A DNA stretch of 64,000 bases from Mobilicoccus pelagius NBRC 104925 (GTDB taxonomy: Bacteria; Actinomycetota; Actinomycetes; Actinomycetales; Dermatophilaceae). This document shows, piece after piece, positions 29,400 through 37,637 of the stretch; the first letter of the stretch is position 1; each line of letters starts with the position of its first letter. The notes under the pieces are model-generated. The model saw only the letters and a program-made list of their open reading frames with translations. It did no database searches and was not told the DNA's origin. The position numbers and the translations under genes were made by a program. The stretch covers positions 124,001 to 188,000 of the forward strand of contig NZ_BAFE01000052.1 of assembly GCF_000247995.1 (NCBI RefSeq), read 5' to 3'.

Positions 29400-30899
29400 A
29401 TGCCCTCGTTGAGCAGCAGCCTCGAACGGGTGGGGATGCCCGCCCTCGACGCCGAATGGCTCCACCACCTCGTGGGGGACTGGCAGCTCGTCTCCGACCT
29501 GTCGTTCGCCGACCTCGTGCTCTGGGTGCCCGAGGGGGGCCTCGGCACGTGGCGGTGCGTCACCCACGTGCGCCCCAACACCGGCCGTCTCGTGTTCTAC
29601 GACGACCTCGTCGGGCGGGAGGCCGAGCCCGGCCGCGCCCGCCTCCTCGTCCGGTGCGTGGCGGAACGCCGCGTCGTCGCGGAGGACCGCGCCGAGTGGA
29701 TGGACGACATGCCGCTCCAGGAGGAGGCGATCCCCGTCGTCCGCGAGGGTCGATGTCTGGCCGTGATGACGCGCCACACGAACCTCATGACGATGCGCAG
29801 CCCGAGCCGGCTCGAGCTCACCTACCGCTCCACGGCCGACACGATCGTCGGCATGATCGCCACCGGCGACTTTCCCCAGGTGGGGGTGACGACCGACCAC
29901 CGACGCGGAACACCGCGCGTCGGGGACGGCGTCGTGCGGCTCGACCTCGACGGCATCATCACGTACGCGAGCCCCAACGTCATCTCCTCCCTGCACCGGT
30001 TCGGGGAGCACGGCCGCGTCGTCGGCGACTACCTCAGCCGGATCGTCACCGATGGTCTCGAGGACCGCAGCGTCGTCGAGGAGTCCCTGCCGCTCGTCCT
30101 CACGGGCAAGGCGGCCATACGCGCCGAGGTCGAGGGCGGCGGCACCAACCTCGCGCTCCGGTCGGTTCCGTTGAGCGACAGCGGCGAACGCGTGGGCGCG
30201 CTCGTCCTCGTGCGGGACGTGAGCGAGCTGCGACGACGGGAGCGGGAGCTCCTCACCAAGGACGCGACGATCCGCGAGATCCATCACCGCGTGAAGAACA
30301 ACCTACAGACGGTCGCCGCGCTGCTCCGGCTGCAGTCCCGCCGGGTCGAGGACGACCGGGCCCGCGACGCGCTCGCGGAGGCGGAGCGGCGCATCGGCAC
30401 GATCGCGCTCGTCCACGACACGCTGAGCCGCACGATCGACGAGGCGGTCGACTTCGACGGGATCGTCTCGAAGGCGTTCACGTCGATCGTCGAGGTGACG
30501 GGGCGAGGTGAATCGGTCGTGTGGGAGTTCGAGGGCAGCTTCGGCATGGTCGCCGCGGAGGACGCCAACGCGCTCGCGATGGTCGTCACCGAACTCGTCC
30601 ACAACGCGGTCGAGCACGGCCTCGCCGGTGTGGAGGGCGGAATCGTGCGGATCCGCGCCGACCGTCGCCGGATGGGGGAGGAGCAGCGCCTCACCGTCGA
30701 CGTCGAAGACAACGGGACGGGGCTGCCGGAGGGGTTCCGCCCCGGGCGGTCGGGCCTCGGGACGCGGATCGTCAGTGCCCTCGTTCAGGATCTGCGCGGG
30801 ACCATCCGCTGGGAGGCGCGCCCCGGAGGGGGGACGCGTGCCACGTTCGAGGCGCGGCTGCGGCCGATCTCCGGCGCGGAGCGGGCGGCCACCCTCTGA
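29400..30899 (+). CDS. pdtaS: PdtaS-like sensor histidine kinase (HisKA_2/HWE type)
   Basis: A 499-residue soluble histidine kinase. It has an N-terminal GAF-like sensor (about 1-150), a PAS-like domain (about 175-285), the phosphoacceptor helix REIHHRVKNNLQTVAALLRLQ at about 298-318 and an ATPase domain with VVTELVHNAVEHG, DVEDNGTGLP and RSGLGTRIV. The domain order matches mycobacterial PdtaS (Rv3220c), which phosphorylates the antiterminator PdtaR. As in mycobacteria, a WhiB1-like gene lies next door in the opposite orientation. The partner pdtaR is not in this window. Confidence 0.88.
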   Translation: MPSLSSSLERVGMPALDAEWLHHLVGDWQLVSDLSFADLVLWVPEGGLGTWRCVTHVRPNTGRLVFYDDLVGREAEPGRARLLVRCVAERRVVAEDRAEWMDDMPLQEEAIPVVREGRCLAVMTRHTNLMTMRSPSRLELTYRSTADTIVGMIATGDFPQVGVTTDHRRGTPRVGDGVVRLDLDGIITYASPNVISSLHRFGEHGRVVGDYLSRIVTDGLEDRSVVEESLPLVLTGKAAIRAEVEGGGTNLALRSVPLSDSGERVGALVLVRDVSELRRRERELLTKDATIREIHHRVKNNLQTVAALLRLQSRRVEDDRARDALAEAERRIGTIALVHDTLSRTIDEAVDFDGIVSKAFTSIVEVTGRGESVVWEFEGSFGMVAAEDANALAMVVTELVHNAVEHGLAGVEGGIVRIRADRRRMGEEQRLTVDVEDNGTGLPEGFRPGRSGLGTRIVSALVQDLRGTIRWEARPGGGTRATFEARLRPISGAERAATL

Positions 30900-31082
30900 G
30901 GCGGGTGACGTCGTCCGCGGGTGCGAGGGATGCGCGGGCGCGAACCGGCCGAGCGGGTCCCGAGACGAACGATGACCGGTCTGCGGGTGCAGCCGGTCAT
31001 CGGGGAGGCCCCGGAGGGGCGGTGAGGTGCGGGCGGTGTCCTGTGTGCGCCTCGTGGCGGCCGAGAGGTCGCAGCGACGTGC

Positions 31083-31331
31083 TCAGCCCGCGCGACGGGC
31101 CCGGGCGTTGCGACGCTTGAGTGCGCGACGCTCGTCCTCGGAGAGGCCGCCCCACACGCCGGCGTCCTGGCCGGACTCGAGAGCCCACTTGAGGCAGGTG
31201 TCCTGCACCTCGCAGCGACGACAGACCGCCTTGGCCTCCTCGATCTGCATGAGCGCAGGACCGGTGTTGCCGATGGGGAAGAAGAGTTCGGGGTCCTCGT
31301 CCAAGCATGCAGCCCGGTTACGCCAGTCCAT
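31083..31331 (-). CDS. whiB1: WhiB1-like iron-sulfur transcription factor
   Basis: An 82-residue WhiB-family protein that holds a 4Fe-4S cluster and binds the sigma factor; in mycobacteria WhiB1 is essential and nitric-oxide sensitive. Cluster cysteines are Cys9, Cys37, Cys40 and Cys46 (Cys-x27-CxxC-x5-Cys). The GVWGG turn is at 58-62, and a basic C-terminal DNA-contact region RALKRRNARARR ends the protein. ATG 31331 follows AAGGAG. Convergence with a PdtaS-like kinase supports the WhiB1/WblE assignment. A SigR-like promoter is at 31485-31511, leaving a leader of about 150 bases. Confidence 0.93.
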   Translation of the reverse strand: MDWRNRAACLDEDPELFFPIGNTGPALMQIEEAKAVCRRCEVQDTCLKWALESGQDAGVWGGLSEDERRALKRRNARARRAG

Positions 31332-31484
31332 GCGGAATGCTCCTTGCTCTGCTGATGGCCGACGTCCTCGGCCGCGAGGCCCCTGCCGGGAGCGGCGGGG
31401 CCGGGTGTATCGGGGTGATGACACGAAGAAGGGAGTCGTGGAGCCCTCGTCGGCTCTCCGACCCCCCGTCGGTGACACACGGAT

Positions 31485-31511
31485 CAACGTCCCGAGTCCG
31501 GTGTTCGTTCC
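31485..31511 (-). promoter_or_regulatory. SigR/SigH-type promoter of the whiB1-like gene
   Basis: On the minus strand GGAAC (31511-31507), an 18-base spacer and GTTG (31488-31485). This matches the GGAAT/C-N18-19-GTT pattern of thiol-stress ECF sigma factors. Sigma-factor assignment is by pattern only. Confidence 0.5.
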
Positions 31512-31710
31512 CTCAAGCGTCACAGAGAAGTCGTCTGGACACAAGGGTGCTCGGTCTTTTTGCGCACAAAGGGCAAGGTGACGTGGCGCACAAGCGCATC
31601 ACAGGAAGTATAGGGCACCTCGGCGAACCCGCTGTTCAGGGTCGACGCCCCAAGTGACCGGTCCGTATCGCGATATCCGGGGCGCCCGGCGGCTCGGCAT
31701 CTCCTACGTT

Positions 31711-31728
31711 ACCTACGTTCACGTAAGT
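31711..31728. promoter_or_regulatory. Candidate operator, imperfect palindrome
   Basis: ACCTACGT, two bases, ACGTAAGT: seven of eight positions are symmetric with a perfect TACGT/ACGTA core. It lies 21 bases before the start of the downstream enzyme gene, the place and form of a TetR-family operator. No cognate regulator gene is adjacent. Confidence 0.4.
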
Positions 31729-31749
31729 TACGGTTCCGGAGGTTCGACG

Positions 31750-33210
31750 ATGAACGCACCCGAGACGACCCCCCTCGGCGGCCCACACCCCCTCGTCATC
31801 CAGGGCGGGATGGGTGTCGCGGTGTCCTCCTGGCAGCTCGCCCGCGAGGTGTCCCGAGCAGGGCATCTCGGCGTGGTCTCGGGCACCGCGCTCGACGCCG
31901 TCCTCGCCCGCGCGCTCCAGGACGGCGACCCCGGCGGCCACCGTCGGCGCGCGCTGGAACACTTCCCCGACCAGGACATGGTGGCCCGCGTCCTCGAGCG
32001 GTACCACCGGCCCGAGGGGCGCGAGGGACGGCCCTACCGCCCGACGCCCACGCTCACGGTGACGCCGACGACGGCCGCGATCGAGCTCGGCGTCCTCGGC
32101 AACTTCGTCGAGGTGTGGCTCGCCAAGGAGGGGCACGACGGGATCGTCGGCATCAACTTCCTCGAGAAGATCCAGATGGGCACTCCCATCGCCGCGCTCG
32201 GCGCCATGATCGCAGGCGTCGACCGCGTCCTCATGGGGGCGGGCATCCCGCGCGAGATCCCGCGTCTGCTGCGGGATCTCGAGGCTGGACGCGAGGCCGG
32301 CGTGACGATCGACGTCGCCGGCGCGACTCGCCGTCACGTGAGCACGATCGACCCCGTCGCCGTCATGGGGGCGGCCCTGCCGACCCTGCGTCGACCGCAG
32401 TTCTATGCGATCGTCTCGCTCCACTCCCTCGCGACCTACCTCCACCGTGACCCCGAGATCCGCCCCGACGGGTTCGTCGTCGAGGGGCCGCCCGCAGGCG
32501 GGCACTCGGCGCCCCCGCGGGGGCGCATGACGCTCGACGACCGGGGGGAACCCGTCTACGGCCCGCGTGACGCCGCCGATCTCGCCGCCATCGGCAGGCT
32601 CGGTCTGCCGTTCTGGCTCGCCGGCGCCTACGGTACGCCGGAAGGCGTGGAGGCCGCGCGGGCGGCCGGGGCAGCCGGGGTGCAGGCCGGGACGGTCTTC
32701 GCCCTCTGCGCGGCGTCGGGTCTCGCGCCGAGCGTCCGTGGGGCGCTTCTCGAGGCGCTGGGCCAGGGCCGGCTCGACGTGCGCAACGATCCGCGCGCCT
32801 CGCCGACGGGTTTCCCGTTCAAGATCGCCGACGTGGCCGGCTCGACGAGCGACCCCCGCGTCCACGAGGAGCGTCCGCGGCTGTGCGACCTGTCCTACCT
32901 CCGCACGCCGTACGAGCGCCCCGGTGGCGGCCTCGGCTACCGCTGTGCCTCGGAGCCGGTCGACGCGTACCTCAAGAAGGGCGGCGTGCTCGAGGACACC
33001 GTGGGGCGGATGTGCCTGTGCAACGGGCTCATGGCGGACATCGGGCTGGGGCAGGAGCGCAAGGACGGCTACGTGGAACCCCCGGCGGTGACGCTCGGGC
33101 AGGATCTCGCCGGTGCGCGTCGTCTCCTCGCCGAGCACCCCGGCGGGTGGACCGCACGCGAGGCCGTGGAGTGGTTGTGCAGCCGGGTGCGTGAGCCGGC
33201 CCTCGGCTGA
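31750..33210 (+). CDS. Nitronate monooxygenase-family flavoprotein
   Basis: A 486-residue FMN-dependent TIM-barrel protein of the nitronate monooxygenase/2-nitropropane dioxygenase family. It has the N-terminal LVIQGGMGVAVSSWQLAREVSRAGHLGVVSG, VGINFLEKIQMGTPIAALGAMIAGVDRVLMGAGIP, a phosphate-binding EGPPAGGHSAPPRG near residue 245 and LPFWLAGAYGTPEGVEAARAAGAAGVQAGTVFALC near 290-325. It is longer than typical NMOs and carries a C-terminal Cys-rich stretch (CDLSYLR, YRCASEP, RMCLCNG), a layout also seen in PfaD-like enoyl reductases. Substrate unknown. ATG 31750 follows GGAGG; a possible TetR-type operator lies just upstream. Confidence 0.83.
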   Translation: MNAPETTPLGGPHPLVIQGGMGVAVSSWQLAREVSRAGHLGVVSGTALDAVLARALQDGDPGGHRRRALEHFPDQDMVARVLERYHRPEGREGRPYRPTPTLTVTPTTAAIELGVLGNFVEVWLAKEGHDGIVGINFLEKIQMGTPIAALGAMIAGVDRVLMGAGIPREIPRLLRDLEAGREAGVTIDVAGATRRHVSTIDPVAVMGAALPTLRRPQFYAIVSLHSLATYLHRDPEIRPDGFVVEGPPAGGHSAPPRGRMTLDDRGEPVYGPRDAADLAAIGRLGLPFWLAGAYGTPEGVEAARAAGAAGVQAGTVFALCAASGLAPSVRGALLEALGQGRLDVRNDPRASPTGFPFKIADVAGSTSDPRVHEERPRLCDLSYLRTPYERPGGGLGYRCASEPVDAYLKKGGVLEDTVGRMCLCNGLMADIGLGQERKDGYVEPPAVTLGQDLAGARRLLAEHPGGWTAREAVEWLCSRVREPALG

Positions 33211-33251
33211 GTCGTCGCATGGCCGAGGCAGCGCGGGGTTGCGCCGCGGGG

Positions 33252-33440
33252 TCAGCGGATCTCGACGCGCGACCACTCCTCGGTCCGGTAGAACCGGCGG
33301 ACCTCCTCCCAGTGCCCCGCGCGGAGGAACGACACCTTGAGCGTGCCGCTGTACGGGTCGCGGTCCGCGGTCCACAGGCCGTCGCCGGGCAGGCCGAACT
33401 CCTCGACGTGCCCGTCGCGTCGCGTCACTCGTACCCCCAC
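33252..33440 (-). CDS. Small hypothetical protein
   Basis: A protein of about 62 residues with a compact beta-rich look: VGVRVTRRDGHVEEFGLPGDG, then DPYSGTLKVSFLRAGHWEEVRRFYRTEEWSRVEI. Not recognised. The GTG at 33440 has AGGGG six or seven bases ahead; an earlier GTG at 33515 would add a low-complexity N-terminus encoded by the tandem repeat at 33463-33530, which I consider less likely. It lies convergent to the flavoprotein gene and divergent from the cardiolipin synthase gene. Confidence 0.5.
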   Translation of the reverse strand: MGVRVTRRDGHVEEFGLPGDGLWTADRDPYSGTLKVSFLRAGHWEEVRRFYRTEEWSRVEIR

Positions 33441-33462
33441 GGTGGTCCCCTGTTCCGCTCGA

Positions 33463-33530
33463 TGACTCGCCGGCGCCCTCCGACACCCGCCTGACTCGCC
33501 GGCGCCCTCCGACACCCGCCTGACTCGCCG
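33463..33530. repeat. 29-base tandem duplication
   Basis: Two identical 29-base units (33463-33491 and 33492-33520) plus the first ten bases of a third (33521-33530), in the space between the small hypothetical gene and the cardiolipin synthase promoter. Confidence 0.9.
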
Positions 33531-33590
33531 CGGGCGGCGACTCGCCGGGTCGCCGAACCATGGTCTCCCAGACGGTGCGGGGGCGTCGGT

Positions 33591-33596
33591 TACGTT
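33591..33596 (+). promoter_or_regulatory. -10 element before the cls mini-ORF
   Basis: TACGTT, six bases before the ATG at 33603, predicting a leaderless transcript that begins with a five-codon ORF. Confidence 0.5.
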
Positions 33597-33602
33597 GGGT
33601 CC

Positions 33603-33620
33603 ATGAGGTCTGCGTCATGA
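33603..33620 (+). CDS. Five-codon leaderless mini-ORF coupled to cls
   Basis: ATG AGG TCT GCG TCA TGA reads Met-Arg-Ser-Ala-Ser-stop. It begins six bases after TACGTT, where a leaderless message would start. Its stop codon overlaps the ATG of the cardiolipin synthase gene (ATGA at 33617-33620), which has no ribosome binding site of its own. I infer that ribosomes loading on the leaderless ATG terminate and restart at cls. Confidence 0.45.
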   Translation: MRSAS

Positions 33621-34876
33621 CTGGGGGGCGTCTCCGCCGCCGCGCGGGTGCGCTCGTCCGGGCCGCGGGGTGGTACACGGCGGCGATGTCGACGGCGCAG
33701 GTCGCGGCCGTCGTGGGGGTCGTCGCCGTCGACGAGATCCGTAAACGACGCAACCCGCCGCCGGGGGGCTACCCGTCGGTGCCGCCGGTGAGCGTCGACG
33801 TCGCCGGGTCACGCATCACGACCTTCACCTCCGGTCGCGACCTCTACGACGCGATGCTCACGGCCATCGAGGGCGCCCGGCACACCGTCTACTTCGAGTC
33901 CTACATCTGGAAGGGCGACGACGTCGGCCAGCGTTTCAAGGACGCCCTCGTCGCGGCCTCCGAGCGGGGGGTCGACGTCTACGTCGTCTACGACGCGCTC
34001 GCGAACCTCGTCGTGCCGCCGTCGTTCTACCGGTTGCCCGAGCCCATCCACGTGCTGCGGTTCCCGGTGTTCCGCTCCTCGATGATCACCCGCCCGGGCA
34101 TCCGCAGCCTCGGCCGCGACCACCGCAAGATCCTCGTCGTCGACTCCGCGATCGGGTTCGTCGGCGGATACAACATCGGTCGCCTCTACGCCGACCACTG
34201 GCGCGACACTCACCTCCGCGTCGAGGGCCCGTCGGTCTGGGAGCTCGACAACGCCTTCTGCGACTTCTGGAACCAGTACCGCGGACGTCGCCTCCCCGCG
34301 CTGCCCGACCAGGGTGCCGCCTCGTGGGACGCCCGCACCGAGGCCGCCCGCAACGCCCCCAGCCGGTTGCTCTTCCCCGTCCGGGGGCTCTACCTCAAGG
34401 CCATCGACCGGGCCTCGCAACGCATCTACATCACCCAGGCCTATTTCATCCCGGACGAGGAGATCCTCGCCGGACTCCTCGCCGCCGCGCGTCGGGGCGT
34501 CGACGTCCGCGTCATCGTCCCCGAGTACAGCAACCACGTCGTCGCCGACTGGGTGGCCCGCGGCTACTTCGGGCGCCTCCTCGAGGGAGGAGTCTCCATC
34601 TGGTTCTACCGCAACGCGATGGTCCACGCGAAGACGGCGACGGTCGACGGACGCTGGAGCACGATCGGCACCGCGAACATCGACCGTCTGTCCCTCACCG
34701 GCAACTACGAGGTCAACCTCGAGATGTACAGCGACGACCAGGCCGCCGAGATGGAACGCATCTTCGAGATGGACCTCGAGAACTGCCGACGGCTCACCTA
34801 TGAGGAGTGGGCCCGCCGTCATCGTCTCGCCCGCGTCGTGGAACGGGTGCTCAAGCCCCTCCGGCCCCTTCTCTGA
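33617..34876 (+). CDS. cls: Cardiolipin synthase-like phospholipase D family protein
   Basis: A 419-residue protein with two HKD motifs: HRKILVVD (about residue 168-175, followed by AIGFVGGYNIG) and HAKTATVD (about 336-343, followed by GRWSTIGTANID). Bacterial cardiolipin synthases of this superfamily join two phosphatidylglycerols or CDP-diacylglycerol and phosphatidylglycerol. A short hydrophobic N-terminal segment (AAMSTAQVAAVVGVVAV) may anchor it. GSN variants follow both motifs as in true synthases (GYN, GTAN). ATG 33617 overlaps a five-codon ORF. Confidence 0.85.
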   Translation: MTGGRLRRRAGALVRAAGWYTAAMSTAQVAAVVGVVAVDEIRKRRNPPPGGYPSVPPVSVDVAGSRITTFTSGRDLYDAMLTAIEGARHTVYFESYIWKGDDVGQRFKDALVAASERGVDVYVVYDALANLVVPPSFYRLPEPIHVLRFPVFRSSMITRPGIRSLGRDHRKILVVDSAIGFVGGYNIGRLYADHWRDTHLRVEGPSVWELDNAFCDFWNQYRGRRLPALPDQGAASWDARTEAARNAPSRLLFPVRGLYLKAIDRASQRIYITQAYFIPDEEILAGLLAAARRGVDVRVIVPEYSNHVVADWVARGYFGRLLEGGVSIWFYRNAMVHAKTATVDGRWSTIGTANIDRLSLTGNYEVNLEMYSDDQAAEMERIFEMDLENCRRLTYEEWARRHRLARVVERVLKPLRPLL

Positions 34877-34946
34877 GCCCCGGACGGGGCCCCGTCGACA
34901 CGAGGAGGTTCCTCGACCGGGTGCCCTCCGCCGCGGTTGTCTCGCG

Positions 34947-34952
34947 TAGGCT
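34947..34952 (+). promoter_or_regulatory. -10 element of prfB
   Basis: TAGGCT, eight bases before the GTG at 34961; no ribosome site. Confidence 0.45.
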
Positions 34953-34960
34953 TCGGCATC

Positions 34961-36076
34961 GTGGCTATCGATTTCGCGCAAGAACTCAAGAACCTCCGCT
35001 CGACCATGGAGTCGGTGCGGCAGGTCTCCGATCTCGATGCCCTGCGAGCGCGGATCACGGACCTGGAGAAGCAGTCCGTCGCCCCCGACCTGTGGGACGA
35101 CCAGGAGAACGCCCAGCACGTGACGAGCAGCCTGTCGCGGGCCAACGCCGAGCTCGAACGCATCGAGGGCATGGACTCACGCATCGACGACCTCGAGGCC
35201 CTCGTCGAGATGGGCACCGAGGACGGCGGCGACGCCGAGACCCTCGCCGAGGCCGAGACCGAGCTCGCGGCCGTCAAAAAGGCCGTCGGCGAGCTGGAGG
35301 TGCGCACGCTGCTGTCGGGGGAGTACGACCAGCGTGAGGCCGTCGTCACGATCCGCGCCGGTGCCGGTGGCGTCGACGCCGCCGACTTCGCCGAGATGCT
35401 CCTGCGCATGTACCTGCGTTGGGCCGAACGTCACGAGTACCCCACGAAGGTCATGGACACCTCCTACGCGGAAGAGGCGGGCATCAAGTCCGCAACGTTC
35501 GAGATCAACGTGCCGTACGCCTACGGCAACATGTCGGTCGAGGCCGGTACGCACCGCCTCGTCCGTATCAGCCCGTTCGACAACCAGGGACGTCGTCAGA
35601 CGTCGTTCGCGGCGGTCGAGGTGGTCCCGCTCATCGAGCAGACCGACCACATCGACATCCCCGAGAACGAGCTCAAGATCGACGTCTTCCGCTCCTCGGG
35701 CCCCGGTGGTCAAAGCGTCAACACCACCGACTCCGCCGTGCGCATGACGCACATCCCCACGGGCACCGTCGTGTCGATGCAGAACGAGAAGAGCCAGATC
35801 CAGAACCGCGCCGCGGCGCTACGCGTCATGCAGTCCCGCCTGCTGCTCCTCAAGCGTGCCGAGGAGGCCGCGCTCAACAAGGAGCTCGCGGGTGACGTCA
35901 AGGCGAGCTGGGGCGACCAGATGCGCTCCTACGTGCTGCACCCCTACCAGATGGTCAAGGACCTGCGCACGGAGTACGAGGTCGGCAACACGAGCGCGGT
36001 GTTCGACGGCGACATCGACGGGTTCATGGAGGCCGGCATCCGCTGGAAGCTCTCGCAGCAGCGCGAGGAGGACTGA
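34961..36076 (+). CDS. prfB: Peptide chain release factor 2
   Basis: A 371-residue class I release factor for UAA and UGA stops. The RF2 anticodon-like tripeptide SPF is in RISPFDNQG (about residue 203-205) and the peptidyl-transferase GGQ in [14 protein letters not shown] (about 248-250). The reading frame is continuous from GTG 34961, with no in-frame TGA or CTTTGA near codon 25, so the autoregulatory +1 frameshift of many bacteria is absent. It is separated from ftsE here by the HAD gene and the transcarboxylase operon, whereas these genes are close in mycobacteria. Confidence 0.96.
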   Translation: MAIDFAQELKNLRSTMESVRQVSDLDALRARITDLEKQSVAPDLWDDQENAQHVTSSLSRANAELERIEGMDSRIDDLEALVEMGTEDGGDAETLAEAETELAAVKKAVGELEVRTLLSGEYDQREAVVTIRAGAGGVDAADFAEMLLRMYLRWAERHEYPTKVMDTSYAEEAGIKSATFEINVPYAYGNMSVEAGTHRLVRISPFDNQGRRQTSFAAVEVVPLIEQTDHIDIPENELKIDVFRSSGPGGQSVNTTDSAVRMTHIPTGTVVSMQNEKSQIQNRAAALRVMQSRLLLLKRAEEAALNKELAGDVKASWGDQMRSYVLHPYQMVKDLRTEYEVGNTSAVFDGDIDGFMEAGIRWKLSQQREED

Positions 36077-36081
36077 GCCGG

Positions 36082-36927
36082 GTGGTGGGCGTCGCCTCCG
36101 GAGCGCCGTCGCCCACGATGCCCGACGAACCGGTCGACGTGCGCCTCGTCGCCCTCGACATGGACGGCACTCTCCTCGACGGTGACGGCCGTGTGCCCGC
36201 CGGGTTCTGGCCGCTCCTCGACGAGATGACGTCGCGGGGGATCGTCGTCGTCCCCGCCAGCGGACGCCAGTTCGCGACCCTGCGGGCGCTCTTCGGGGAC
36301 GCTGCCGCCGGCATGGGTTTCATCGCCGAGAACGGCACGCTCGTCGCCCACCGCGGCAAGATCCTCACCACCGACTCGCTCGACCCGGCCGCGGTCGTCG
36401 AATTCGTCCAGGCCGCCCGTGCCGCCGCTGCGGACCGTGATCTCGGCGTCGTCCTCTGCGGCGTGCGGTCGGCGTACATCGAACGCGACGACGCCCCGTT
36501 CCACGACGAGGCGGCGATCTACTACGCGGACCTCGCGGTCGTGGACGACCTCCTCGACGTCGAGGACGCCGCGCTCAAGGTGTCGTTCTTCGACTTCGAC
36601 TCCTCGGCCGGCGCCGCACCGGCGTTCGCACGGTTCCGCGACACGCATCAGGTCGTCGTCTCCGGCCCTCACTGGATCGACGTGATGAACGCCGGAGTCC
36701 ACAAGGGCGCCGGACTCGATCGCCTACGTGCCCGTCTCGGTCTCGCCCGCGAGCAGGTCGTCGCGTTCGGCGACTACCACAACGACCTCGAACTCCTCGA
36801 CGCCGCCGGGCACTCCTTCGCGATGGCGAACGGCCATCCCGACGTGCACGCCCGTGCCCGGTACGTTGCGCCCGCCCACACCGAGGCGGGCGTCGTCACC
36901 GTGCTCGAGCAGCTCCTCCACCGCTGA
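36082..36927 (+). CDS. HAD-superfamily hydrolase, Cof type
   Basis: A protein of up to 281 residues of the HAD IIB (Cof/YbjI-like) phosphatases that act on small phosphorylated metabolites. Motif I is ALDMDGTLLDGDG (nucleophile Asp), motif II VVVPASGRQ, motif III the lysine in NAGVHKGAGL, and motif IV GDYHNDLELL. The cap domain (about 90-200) includes YYADLAVVDDLLD. Substrate unknown. GTG 36082 is five bases after the prfB stop; ATG 36118, closer to the conserved start of the family, is an alternative. Confidence 0.85.
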   Translation: MVGVASGAPSPTMPDEPVDVRLVALDMDGTLLDGDGRVPAGFWPLLDEMTSRGIVVVPASGRQFATLRALFGDAAAGMGFIAENGTLVAHRGKILTTDSLDPAAVVEFVQAARAAAADRDLGVVLCGVRSAYIERDDAPFHDEAAIYYADLAVVDDLLDVEDAALKVSFFDFDSSAGAAPAFARFRDTHQVVVSGPHWIDVMNAGVHKGAGLDRLRARLGLAREQVVAFGDYHNDLELLDAAGHSFAMANGHPDVHARARYVAPAHTEAGVVTVLEQLLHR

Positions 36928-37237
36928 GCCTGCACCCCACGCCGAAGGGGACGGGCGCCTCGAGATCCGGACCGGCGCGGGTGTCGGCCGATCACTTCCA
37001 CGGACGGCCTCCTCGGACGTCGACCCCTCCATGGACGTCGACCCCTGCGCGCGACGACTTTTCCTCGCGACGATTGCCGCGCGCGGCGAACTTCCTGGGC
37101 GATGCACTCCCAAGCGGAAATCTCACTGCTCTCGCACGGACGGCGGTCCTCACACGCTCGGGCACGACGAGGGGCGGCACCCCCGATTCCTCGCAGGTGT
37201 CGCCCCTCGTGTCGGTGGAGCGGGGGAGAGGTCAGCT
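36928..37237. other. Intergenic region between convergent genes
   Basis: No gene is seen here. It contains a 14-base direct repeat (37015-37028 and 37033-37046), a less GC-rich stretch around 37050-37150, and the hairpin described at 37169-37208. Confidence 0.5.
37169..37208. terminator. Terminator at the end of the transcarboxylase operon
   Basis: Twelve-base stem, arms 37169-37180 and 37197-37208 with one G-U pair, 30 bases beyond the stop of the biotin carrier gene on the minus strand. It may also stop readthrough from the HAD gene. Confidence 0.55.
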
Positions 37238-37609
37238 CTACTCGTCGGCCCACTCGATGAGCACCTGACCACCCTGGACGGCGTCGCCGACGGCCACCTC
37301 GACCGCGCCGATCTTGCCGTCCTTGGGGGCGGTGACCTCGGTCTCCATCTTCATCGCCTCGAGGACGAGGAGGGTGTCACCCGCCTTGACGTCCTGGCCC
37401 GCCCCGACGAGCACCTTGACGACGGTGCCCGCGAGGTTGGCGGTGAGCGCATTGGAGGCGCTCGCCGGGGACTTCGTCGTGGCGGTGGGGGTGACCCCGT
37501 GGGCGCTCATGCTGCCCACGAGGACGGCACCGAGGGAGGGCGCCTTCTCTTCTTCGACCTCGACGTCCACGTCGTACACCGTGCCGTCGACCGTAACCTT
37601 GAGCTTCAT
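37238..37609 (-). CDS. Biotin carboxyl carrier protein of transcarboxylase (1.3S subunit)
   Basis: A 123-residue biotinyl protein whose N-terminus MKLKVTVDGTVYDVDVEVEE closely resembles Propionibacterium 1.3S, followed by an Ala/Thr/Pro-rich linker and the biotinyl domain with EAMKMET; Lys87 is the biotin site. It carries carboxyl groups between the 12S and 5S subunits. Last gene of the minus-strand operon. The linker is about the usual length. Confidence 0.92.
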   Translation of the reverse strand: MKLKVTVDGTVYDVDVEVEEEKAPSLGAVLVGSMSAHGVTPTATTKSPASASNALTANLAGTVVKVLVGAGQDVKAGDTLLVLEAMKMETEVTAPKDGKIGAVEVAVGDAVQGGQVLIEWADE

Positions 37610-37637
37610 CTTCTCGACCTCGTGATCGTCGGGCGCG

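Larger units (their letters stand above)
31332..31749. other. Divergent intergenic region between whiB1-like and nitronate monooxygenase-like genes
   Basis: No gene is seen in these 418 bases. They hold the minus-strand SigR-like promoter at 31485-31511, a plus-strand TATAGG near 31609 that could start the enzyme gene, and an imperfect palindrome at 31711-31728. A/T content is locally higher around 31500-31740. Confidence 0.5.

Noticed and set aside
34961..35060. Programmed +1 frameshift in prfB
   Set aside because: The frame is continuous and no CTTTGA-type shift site with in-frame TGA is present.
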